Assembly: GCA_934133155.1 (NCBI GenBank)
Contig: CAKPAT010000053.1
Coordinates: 1-8,059, forward strand
Reading direction: 5' to 3'
DNA: 8,059 bases
Source of the DNA: an uncultured Bacilli bacterium
Lineage (GTDB): Bacteria; Bacillota_I; Bacilli_A; RF39; UBA660
The stretch's first letter is position 1. Each line of letters starts with the position of its first letter. The position numbers and the translations under genes were made by a program. This document shows positions 1-4,912 of the stretch, piece after piece. The notes under the pieces were generated by a model. That model searched no databases and had not been told where the DNA came from. It saw nothing but the letters and a program-made list of their open reading frames with translations.

Positions 1-1
1 A

Positions 2-685
2 AAAATAAAAGGATATAGAAATAAAGAAAGTATAAACGGTAGAATTAAAAGTGCAGTTATTAGAAAAGACGCTGGAAGATATTACGTTAGTGTTTCAGTA
101 GAAGAAGAAATATATAAGCCTATGTTTACTCCTCAAAGTATAGTTGGAATAGATTTAGGTATAAAGGATTTAATAGTAACATCACATAATGAGAAAATAA
201 AAAATATAATTAAAGATAGAAGTAAAAGATTGAAAGGACTTCAAAAAGCTTTAGCTAGATGTAAAGCAGGAAGTAAAAATAGATATAAAATAAAACTTAA
301 AATACAAAGATTATGGCAAAAGATAAGAAATGCTAGAAAATATTTAATTCACGATATAACAAACAAATTAATAAAAGAAAATGACATAATTGCGTGTGAA
401 GACTTAGATATTAAAAGTATGTACAAGGACCACAATATAGCAAAAAGCTTAAATTCAAACCCAATTGGAGAAATCATACGTGTACTTAAATATAAAGCAG
501 ACTGGAATAACAAAAAATTAATACAAATAGATAGATATTATCCAAGTAGTCAAGAATGTAGTGTATGTGGGTTTCAAAATAAAGAGTTAAAGAATTTAAA
601 TATAAGAAAGTACGAATGTCCAATGTGTCATACAAAGCATGATAGAGATTTCAATGCAAGCGTAAATATAAGTCCCACGGATTAA
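2..685 (+). CDS. tnpB: TnpB RNA-guided endonuclease (5' truncated by window edge)
   Basis: C-terminal 227 residues of a TnpB/OrfB nuclease. The frame is open from nucleotide 2, so the ATG at 122 is internal and should not be taken as the start. TnpB proteins are RNA-guided DNA nucleases that use the transposon right-end RNA and favour retention of IS200/IS605 elements. The RuvC triad is complete: Asp of GIDLG (codon 152-154), Glu of ACEDLDI (398-400) and Asp of RDFNAS (647-649). The zinc finger is also intact, with CSVC at 557-568 and CPMC at 617-628. An Arg/Lys-rich helical stretch lies between the first two RuvC motifs. The protein ends seven residues after the NAS motif, a short tail. No frameshift or internal stop is visible, so the sequenced part looks functional. 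The N-terminal wedge/REC part is outside the window. Confidence 0.93.
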   Translation, partial: KIKGYRNKESINGRIKSAVIRKDAGRYYVSVSVEEEIYKPMFTPQSIVGIDLGIKDLIVTSHNEKIKNIIKDRSKRLKGLQKALARCKAGSKNRYKIKLKIQRLWQKIRNARKYLIHDITNKLIKENDIIACEDLDIKSMYKDHNIAKSLNSNPIGEIIRVLKYKADWNNKKLIQIDRYYPSSQECSVCGFQNKELKNLNIRKYECPMCHTKHDRDFNASVNISPTD

Positions 686-689
686 AAAT

Positions 690-831
690 ATATATGAAAG
701 GAATAGGACAAGCTTAAAATAAAATTCAACGAAAAATAATAGGGTTAGGGCCACCCGATACTGGCCTGTGGAGAGCTAATTTAGTTCTATGAAGCAGAAA
801 AGCCTTACCGTGAGGTAAGGCTGCTGAAAAT
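690..831 (+). ncRNA. Probable omegaRNA (right-end guide RNA scaffold) of TnpB
   Basis: This non-coding stretch directly follows tnpB and has the features of an IS200/IS605 right-end RNA. It contains the conserved CTGTGGAGA block (766-774) and GAAGCAG (791-797). Three stems can be drawn. The first is GGCCA 749-753 with TGGCC 762-766. The second is AGAGCU 772-777 with AGUUCU 783-788, including one G-U pair. The third is a perfect 8-bp hairpin GCCTTACC 802-809 / GGTAAGGC 814-821 with a GTGA loop. In characterised systems this RNA is processed from the tnpB transcript, its 5' part can overlap the tnpB 3' end, and the guide begins where the element ends. Both ends given here are estimates. No known riboswitch motif fits better. 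Confidence 0.72.
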
Positions 832-841
832 TTATTTTCAG
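824..841 (+). repeat. Perfect AT-rich palindrome at the element/recX junction
   Basis: CTGAAAAT (824-831) and ATTTTCAG (834-841) are perfect inverted repeats separated by TT. The TTTTGTTCT that follows (842-850) makes a weak intrinsic terminator possible, which would end the tnpB/guide RNA transcript before recX. Alternatively it belongs to the subterminal structure of the transposon end. The stem is almost all A-T, so its stability is modest. It straddles the inferred right boundary of the element. Confidence 0.45.
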
Positions 842-865
842 TTTTGTTCTATAAAGGAGGAAAAT

Positions 866-1624
866 ATGCAAATTGAAAAAATAAAAAAACAAGGAAAAAC
901 CTATAAAATAACTCTAAATAATGGTGAAGTAATTACCACATATGATAACGTCATAATACAAAATGGCCTGTTATATCATAAAAAAATAAATGAAAAAATT
1001 CTAAACAAAATAAATACCGATACCAAATATTATGAGACGTATAACAAGGTATTAGATATGCTGTCAAAAAAGCAAAGAAGCGAAAACGAAATAAAAATAT
1101 TCTTAGATGGTAAAATAGAAAATCCAGAAGAAATAATTGATAACTTCAAACAAATAGGCCTAATAAACGACGAAAAATATGCTAAAGCGTATACAAATGA
1201 TAAAATAAACTTCACCAAAGACGGGCCAAACAAAATAAGAAAAGACTTAGAAGAAAATAAAATAAACGAAAAATATATCCAAAACGCTATAGAAAGCATA
1301 GATGAAAACATCTTGAAAGAGCGTATAGATAAAATAATAAATAAAAAAATAAGCACAAACACCAAAGACACTGCCATAATACTCAAACAAAAAATATATA
1401 TGTACCTTATAAACTTAGGCTATGATAGCAGCATGATTAAAGAAATTTTAGAAAACTACCAAATAAATAATCAAAACCTAGAAAAGCAAATGCAAAAAGA
1501 ATATGAAAAACTATCCAAAAAATACCAAAATAATGAACTTAAATTCAAACTAAAAAACAAATTATACGCAAAAGGCTATACCATAGAAGAAATAAATGAA
1601 TTCATAGAAAAAAACCTAGATTAG
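866..1624 (+). CDS. recX: Regulatory protein RecX
   Basis: A 252-residue RecX-family protein, close to the long RecX of Bacillus (about 260 aa). RecX binds RecA filaments in the cytoplasm and modulates recombination and SOS activity. The N-terminal region (about residues 1-50) is the short beta-rich leader typical of Gram-positive RecX. The rest is built of repeated three-helix units. One begins around residues 56-110 and contains the pattern IDNFKQIGLINDEKYAKAY. A second starts at GPNKIRKDL (residue 120). The last is near residues 223-250 (FKLKNKLYAKGYTIEEI). The start is supported by AAAGGAGG at 853-860, 5 nt before the ATG. No clear promoter lies between the IS element and this gene, so it may depend on read-through or on a promoter within the element. 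The stop codon lies in a hairpin terminator shared with convergent prsA. Confidence 0.88.
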   Translation: MQIEKIKKQGKTYKITLNNGEVITTYDNVIIQNGLLYHKKINEKILNKINTDTKYYETYNKVLDMLSKKQRSENEIKIFLDGKIENPEEIIDNFKQIGLINDEKYAKAYTNDKINFTKDGPNKIRKDLEENKINEKYIQNAIESIDENILKERIDKIINKKISTNTKDTAIILKQKIYMYLINLGYDSSMIKEILENYQINNQNLEKQMQKEYEKLSKKYQNNELKFKLKNKLYAKGYTIEEINEFIEKNLD

Positions 1625-1642
1625 TAGGTTTTCTATTTTTTT
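1605..1642. terminator. Bidirectional terminator between recX and prsA
   Basis: AAAACCTA (1611-1618) and TAGGTTTT (1625-1632) form a perfect 8-bp stem with loop GATTAG. TAG 1605-1607 with CTA 1633-1635 can extend it across a three-A bulge. Seven T residues follow on the plus strand (1636-1642). On the minus strand the opposing A run (1608-1614) supplies the U tract. It can therefore terminate both convergent genes. The recX stop codon is in the loop, and the prsA stop is at the stem base. Confidence 0.8.
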
Positions 1643-2601
1643 AAAGCTGAATTAACAGAATCATTAAAAGACTTGTTTAAATCATCATCTTTAATATCTA
1701 AATTATACTTTTTACGAAGTTCAACTAATGCTTTTGTGTTTAAAGTAGAATCATCATCAATCTTTTCATCTACAAGTTTATCCTCGATATCACTTTTAAC
1801 ATCTTTAAGTTTAGGCTTATCTTTTTGACTAACACGGTAAATAATATGATAACCATATTCAGTCTTTACTGGGCTAGAAGTATACTCACCATCACTTAAC
1901 TTATTAGCTGCATCCCAAAACTCATCAACAACCTTACCATAAGAAGCAGTAAGTTTACCACCTTTAGAAGCAGTACCTTTATCATCAGAATTTTCCTTAG
2001 CTAAAGTTTCAAAATCTTCACCTTTATCAAGTTTCTTAATTAATTTTTCTGCTTTCTTCTTAGCAGCTTCTTCAGCTTTAGTCTTTTCATCATCAGTCAT
2101 AGAATCCTTAGTGTTTGGACTAATTAAAATATGTTTAACTTCCAAATCACCAGAAATATTTTCGTCATAATATTTTTGAATTTCAGCATCAGTTAAAGTA
2201 CTTTTAACATAATCTTCACCAGCAAGTTTCTTCTTATATTCAATAATCAAAGAATCCTTAAACTCATCTTCAGAAGCATAACCAGCAGACTTTAAAGCAG
2301 CAGCAAAATCTTGTCCGTAGCTTTCATAAGAAGACTTATAAGTCTTAAGTTGAGACTCTGCATAACTTTTAGCATCTTCGTCAGTTTCATATTCCTTATT
2401 CAAAATATACTCATCAATCATATTAGTTAAAACAGTAGAGCCACCACGACTTTTAAGCTCGTCATATAAATCACTCGCAGTAATAGTTTTGCCTTTCATT
2501 TTAGCAACCACATCGTCGCCATCTTTTAAAGTAGCACTCTTACCACAACCAGTTAAAAATAAAGCACCAGTCAAAGCAATAAGTAGTAATTTTTTCTTCA
2601 T
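1633..2601 (-). CDS. prsA: PrsA-like peptidyl-prolyl isomerase lipoprotein
   Basis: A 322-residue extracytoplasmic foldase lipoprotein. PrsA proteins sit on the outer face of the membrane and help exported proteins fold. The signal peptide is Lys-rich then hydrophobic and ends in lipobox LFLTGC, so Cys19 should be lipidated. A SurA_N-like helical region follows (about 30-145). A parvulin domain comes next (about 154-258), with the family histidines in VKHILI (His157) and GYHII (His252). A short charged tail ends the protein. The segment between the histidines has GGKLTASYG where many parvulins have GGDLG. The ATG at 2601 is chosen over one 63 nt upstream because AAGGAAG (2608-2614) is 6 nt before it, the signal peptide begins there, and the promoter lies between the two ATGs. 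It is probably monocistronic. Confidence 0.92.
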   Translation of the reverse strand: MKKKLLLIALTGALFLTGCGKSATLKDGDDVVAKMKGKTITASDLYDELKSRGGSTVLTNMIDEYILNKEYETDEDAKSYAESQLKTYKSSYESYGQDFAAALKSAGYASEDEFKDSLIIEYKKKLAGEDYVKSTLTDAEIQKYYDENISGDLEVKHILISPNTKDSMTDDEKTKAEEAAKKKAEKLIKKLDKGEDFETLAKENSDDKGTASKGGKLTASYGKVVDEFWDAANKLSDGEYTSSPVKTEYGYHIIYRVSQKDKPKLKDVKSDIEDKLVDEKIDDDSTLNTKALVELRKKYNLDIKDDDLNKSFNDSVNSALKK

Positions 2602-2624
2602 TTTTATCTTCCTTTCATAAATAA

Positions 2625-2653
2625 ATAATAGCAAATTTTCCTTAAAAAAACAA
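2625..2653 (-). promoter_or_regulatory. Sigma-A promoter of prsA
   Basis: Read on the minus strand, TTGTTT (2648-2653) is the -35 and TATTAT (2625-2630) the -10, with a 17-nt spacer. A TGC extended -10 directly precedes TATTAT. Transcription would start near 2618, giving a leader of about 17 nt that just contains the ribosome binding site. This supports the start at 2601. Confidence 0.7.
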
Positions 2654-2663
2654 TAATTTTCCA

Positions 2664-2684
2664 AGTATTTATCCTAAAAATACT
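2664..2684. repeat. Short inverted repeat between divergent promoters
   Basis: AGTATTT (2664-2670) and AAATACT (2678-2684) are exact inverted repeats with a 7-nt centre. They lie just upstream of the prsA -35 and end next to the sigma-K-like -35 of the spore peptide unit. A regulator site is conceivable, but AT-rich DNA makes such short palindromes common. Confidence 0.3.
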
Positions 2685-2685
2685 C

Positions 2686-2712
2686 ACATAAATCATAAAT
2701 TTCCATAAAATA
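2686..2712 (+). promoter_or_regulatory. Sigma-K-type (mother-cell sporulation) promoter
   Basis: AC (2686-2687), a 16-nt spacer, then CATAAAATA (2704-2712) exactly fit the Bacillus sigma-K consensus AC-N16/17-CATAnnnTA. The -10 also fits sigma-E (CATAnnnT), so sigma-E or sigma-K is possible. The expected start near 2720 leaves room for the ribosome binding site at 2728. Its position ahead of two YjcZ-like spore peptides makes the match more believable than chance. Confidence 0.55.
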
Positions 2713-2743
2713 ATGTGAAAAGACAAAAAGGAGGATGATTTAT

Positions 2744-2827
2744 ATGTGTAACACATCAAACAGTGCGGCCGCAATCGTATTAGTACTATTTATTCTTTTA
2801 ATAATCATACTTGGGGCTTATATTTAA
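2744..2827 (+). CDS. YjcZ-like small hydrophobic spore peptide (27 aa)
   Basis: A 27-residue peptide: a short polar N-terminus with one Cys (MCNTSNSAAA), then a hydrophobic helix with the run IVLVLFILLIII and the ending LGAYI. This is the pattern of the YjcZ/YtrI-type small sporulation proteins of Bacilli, which usually share a core like the FILLII seen here, ending in a Gly-containing tail. The start is firm: AAGGAGG at 2728-2734 lies 9 nt before the ATG. It is the first gene of a two-peptide unit behind a sigma-K-like promoter, which fits expression in the mother cell. The exact molecular role of the family is poorly known. It is probably embedded in a membrane or assembled in the spore coat. 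Confidence 0.78.
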   Translation: MCNTSNSAAAIVLVLFILLIIILGAYI

Positions 2828-2850
2828 GCACCTAGAAAGGGGATACTTTT

Positions 2851-2961
2851 ATGGCATGTGGTAACTCATGTGAAAGACCAAGTACAAATAGTAGCTATCT
2901 AATCATACTTGTACTTTATATCCTGCTTGCTATTTTACTCGGTTCTTACCTAACATACTAA
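2851..2961 (+). CDS. Second small single-helix peptide, YjcZ-like (36 aa)
   Basis: A 36-residue peptide. The N-terminal 15 residues are polar with Cys3 and Cys7 (MACGNSCERPSTNSS). A hydrophobic helix follows (YLIILVLYILLAILLGSY) and the end is LTY. The core resembles its upstream neighbour, and the two probably arose from the same family, but this one matches the YjcZ pattern less well and could be a separate spore-associated peptide. AAAGGGG at 2836-2842, 8 nt before the ATG, supports translation. It lies 23 nt after the first peptide with no promoter between, so the two are likely co-transcribed. The unit ends in a terminator that starts within this gene's stop codon. Confidence 0.68.
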   Translation: MACGNSCERPSTNSSYLIILVLYILLAILLGSYLTY

Positions 2962-2984
2962 GAAGTCAAAAAAAGACTTCTTTT
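2960..2984 (+). terminator. Rho-independent terminator after the spore peptides
   Basis: AGAAGTC (2961-2967) pairs perfectly with GACTTCT (2975-2981) across an all-A loop of 7. A2960-T2982 extends the stem, and a short T run follows. The stop codon TAA of the second peptide overlaps the 5' arm. Confidence 0.75.
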
Positions 2985-3023
2985 AAATGCCCAAAATGTG
3001 CTACCCTAAAAAAGGTGAATGAA

Positions 3024-3602
3024 ATGGAAATAATAATCGCGACAAGAAATAAAGATAAATTTAAAATAGTATCTAATCTGCTTCAAATAAACAACTTTAA
3101 AGATAGTAAATTTTATTCCTTAAATGATTTAAAAGAAAACATAATAGACAAAAAAGAAGAGGGAACTATCATAGAAAGATCGAAAGAAAAAGCCTTAAAT
3201 ATTTATGAAAACATAAAAGAAAACTACGATTACATAATAGGCATATAGGGTGGAATAAAAATGAAAGGGAAAATCATTGAGAATGTTAAAGACTATATAA
3301 AAGATGTCATAGAAGGAAAATATCTCAAAGAAAAAGAGAAAGTCTACATCGTAAGAGCCTACACCTTCATAAATAAAGAAGGGCAAACCAAATCAATTAT
3401 TACTGAAATACCTTTTGAATACGCAAAGCCTAAAGAAAAAATAATTGTAAAAGAAAATTCCTATCCGTTTAGTTATGTCTTTTCCGCATTAGATTTAGGA
3501 AAACCCATTATAAATTTAAACAAAGAAGAAGAATATAAATACTATTTAAAATATTCTAAAGAAAAATTTGACGAAGTAGCAAATTTCTTTAAAGAGCACT
3601 AA
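3024..3602 (+). pseudogene. Ham1/ITPase-like nucleotide pyrophosphatase split by in-frame TAG
   Basis: Read through one stop, this is a 192-codon gene, the usual length for Ham1/RdgB-type non-canonical purine NTP pyrophosphatases, which remove dITP and XTP from the nucleotide pool. The N-terminus MEIIIATRNKDKF matches the family's opening strand and T/S-x-N-x-x-K motif. The acidic stretch, the TIIERSKEKAL helix and the YDYIIGI strand follow in the expected order. At 3246-3248 a TAG replaces the residue after YIIGI. The frame then continues as GGIKMKGK with no shift and runs to 3602. A GAG-to-TAG change (Glu) would restore GIEGG, as in DUF84-type ITPases, so RdgB versus DUF84 membership is unresolved. 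The ATG at 3024 has AAAGGTG (3011-3017) 6 nt upstream; a GTG at 3015 falls inside that site. An ATG at 3261 behind GGGTGG could reinitiate translation. It may be a pseudogene, a split gene, a recoded stop or a sequencing error. Confidence 0.65.
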
Positions 3603-3620
3603 CCACAAATTAGTGCTTTT
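3592..3620 (+). terminator. Rho-independent terminator after the pyrophosphatase gene
   Basis: AGCACTAA (3595-3602) pairs with TTAGTGCT (3610-3617) across a 7-nt loop and is followed by TTT. AAG upstream can pair with the T run to lengthen the stem. The 5' arm includes the stop codon. An intact, well-formed terminator suggests the unit was recently or is still functional despite the internal TAG. Confidence 0.8.
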
Positions 3621-3656
3621 AACTATGTAAAAAAACGTCTAAAAGCTGCAAATCTA

Positions 3657-3685
3657 TTTACAACAAAATTTTATAATAGTAAAAT
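3657..3685 (+). promoter_or_regulatory. Sigma-A promoter of the rsmH operon
   Basis: TTTACA (3657-3662) and TAAAAT (3680-3685) are each one base from consensus and have a 17-nt spacer. A perfect TATAAT at 3672-3677 lies between them but has no acceptable -35 at the right distance, so it may be a weaker alternative. Transcription would start near 3692, about 20 nt before the rsmH ATG. Confidence 0.55.
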
Positions 3686-3712
3686 AATGCTATAAAGGAA
3701 AGTAGGATAAAA

Positions 3713-4606
3713 ATGCATATAAGTGTTTTATTAGAAGAAAGTATCAAATATTTAAACCTCAAAGAAAATAGTGTAGTTGCCGACTGCACCTTAGGTTATG
3801 CAGGACACAGTAGCAATATACTTCGCATAATAAAAAAAGGCCATTTATATGCCTTTGATCAAGATGAAGAAGCTATAAAAAGTGCAGATGAAAAACTAAA
3901 GCAAATAGGTGATAATTATACAATATTTCACACCAACTTTGTAAACTTAGATAAATGCATAGACGAAGTAGATGGCATATTATTTGATTTGGGTGTATCT
4001 TCACCACAACTTGATGAAGAAGAAAGAGGTTTCAGCTTTCATAAAGACGCCAAACTAGACATGCGCATGAACCAAAATCAAGAATTATCTGCTTATGAAG
4101 TCATAAATGAATACCCTTATGAAAAACTAAAAGAAATAATCCAAAACTATGGTGAAGAAAAATATGCTGCCTCAATCGCTAAAGGCATAATCAAAAAAAG
4201 AAACATAAAAACAACCCTAGAACTCGCCGAAATCATCAAAGAAAATGTTCCTGAAAAATACCGCAACCAAGGCCATCCTGCCAGAAAAACCTTTCAAGCT
4301 ATCAGAATAGAAGTCAATAATGAATTAGATGTCTTTGAAAAAGCCCTAAGAAAAGCCTTAACAAAAATAAAAATAAATGGCCGTATATGCGTAATCACAT
4401 TCCACTCCCTAGAAGATAAAATATGTAAAAAAATATTTAAAGAAGTAAGCGAATTACCAAAAGAATTAAAAAATATGCCAGAAGTTCCAGAAGCCTACCT
4501 CCCAAAATATAAAATAATCGCAAATATAGCACCGACAGAAGAAGAAATAAAAAATAATAAAAGAGCTAGAAGTGCACGCTTAAGAGTAATCGAAAGGATT
4601 AGATAA
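3713..4606 (+). CDS. rsmH: 16S rRNA (cytosine-1402-N4)-methyltransferase RsmH
   Basis: A 297-residue RsmH (MraW), slightly shorter than the common 310 aa. It uses S-adenosylmethionine to methylate N4 of C1402 in the ribosomal P site. Signatures run in order. MHISVLLEE is the family's opening motif. ADCTLGYAGHSSNIL (about residues 23-37) is the SAM-binding loop, with Ala where many have Gly. GILFDLGVSSPQLD and then RGFSF with LDMRM are around residues 87-121. QGHPARKTFQAIRIEVNNEL is the HPA(T)RTFQA(L)RI motif. ITFHSLEDKI and a basic C-terminus ending in RARSARLRVIERI complete the protein. The ATG has purine-rich AAAGGAAAG/TAGGA upstream. It is the first gene of the division operon, and ftsL starts 1 nt after its stop, implying translational coupling. 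Confidence 0.97.
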   Translation: MHISVLLEESIKYLNLKENSVVADCTLGYAGHSSNILRIIKKGHLYAFDQDEEAIKSADEKLKQIGDNYTIFHTNFVNLDKCIDEVDGILFDLGVSSPQLDEEERGFSFHKDAKLDMRMNQNQELSAYEVINEYPYEKLKEIIQNYGEEKYAASIAKGIIKKRNIKTTLELAEIIKENVPEKYRNQGHPARKTFQAIRIEVNNELDVFEKALRKALTKIKINGRICVITFHSLEDKICKKIFKEVSELPKELKNMPEVPEAYLPKYKIIANIAPTEEEIKNNKRARSARLRVIERIR

Positions 4607-4607
4607 A

Positions 4608-4901
4608 ATGAAAAAAAAGAAAAAAAAGGGAACCATAACCAAAGGAGAAAAGCTCCTATATATCTATGGTGTTTTCGCCTTTATAATCATGCTTAGCGTC
4701 AAAATTTTTTGTGGTGCTAAAGTAGGCGAACTAAAAATGAACATAGAAGAAATAAAATACAACATAGAAGCCCAAGAAAAAACCAATGAAAGCCTAACAA
4801 TGAAAGTAAATGAATTAACATCATTTGAAAACGTGAAAAAAGTAGTAGATGAAATGGGACTAGCCTACAACAATGAAAATATAATAGTAGTCGATAAGTG
4901 A
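4608..4901 (+). CDS. ftsL: Cell division protein FtsL
   Basis: A 97-residue bitopic membrane protein. It has a very basic cytoplasmic N-terminus (six Lys after Met), one membrane helix (about residues 17-37, LLYIYGVFAFIIMLSVKIF) and an extracellular coiled coil (about 40-75, heptad-like with LKMNIEEIKYNIEAQEKTNE). A FENVKKVVDEMGL segment resembles the conserved end of FtsL/DivIC proteins. FtsL forms the FtsQLB (DivIB-FtsL-DivIC) complex that activates septal wall synthesis. Sequence similarity is low in this family, so the identification leans on topology plus its position between rsmH and the class B PBP, which is the standard order. The stop TGA (4899-4901) overlaps the ribosome binding site of the next gene. 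Confidence 0.85.
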   Translation: MKKKKKKGTITKGEKLLYIYGVFAFIIMLSVKIFCGAKVGELKMNIEEIKYNIEAQEKTNESLTMKVNELTSFENVKKVVDEMGLAYNNENIIVVDK

Positions 4902-4912
4902 GGTGAAATAAA

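Larger units (their letters stand above)
1..835 (+). mobile_element. IS200/IS605-family element, 3' portion (tnpB plus right end)
   Basis: This is the right-hand part of an IS200/IS605 (or tnpB-only IS1341-like) element. It consists of a tnpB reading frame entering from the 5' window edge and a structured, non-coding right end with the conserved CTGTGGAGA and GAAGCAG blocks seen in such elements. The left end and any tnpA transposase lie outside the window, so autonomy cannot be judged. These elements have no terminal inverted repeats and make no target duplication, so the right boundary is inferred. It should fall within about 15 nt after the hairpin at 802-821, and 835 is an estimate. The element sits immediately upstream of the recX ribosome binding site. 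Confidence 0.8.

Noticed and set aside
122..124. ATG at 122 as the tnpB start
   Set aside because: The same frame is open back to the window edge and encodes plausible TnpB sequence (for example RKDAGRYYVSVSVE). The ATG lies just ahead of the first RuvC motif, so it is internal.
690..865. Riboswitch or T-box controlling recX
   Set aside because: The structured RNA lies directly after tnpB and carries IS200/IS605 right-end blocks. No known riboswitch core or T-box sequence is present.
1030..1386. Minus-strand open frame of 118 codons inside recX
   Set aside because: It is a low-complexity Phe/Ser/Ile translation that mirrors Lys/Asn/Glu codons of recX. It has no family features and no independent signals.
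2602..2664. Upstream ATG extending prsA by 21 residues
   Set aside because: It would put non-signal residues before the lipoprotein signal peptide, and it lies upstream of the good sigma-A promoter and the ribosome binding site used by the start at 2601.
3246..3248. Genetic code reassignment of TAG
   Set aside because: TAG is the natural stop of recX (1622-1624), prsA (complement of 1633-1635) and pbpB (7067-7069), so a genome-wide reassignment is unlikely. Local suppression cannot be excluded.
3195..3386. Minus-strand open frame opposite the pyrophosphatase gene
   Set aside because: It is a Phe/Tyr/Ile-rich shadow of an AT-rich coding strand with no recognisable features. It spans the TAG site only by coincidence.
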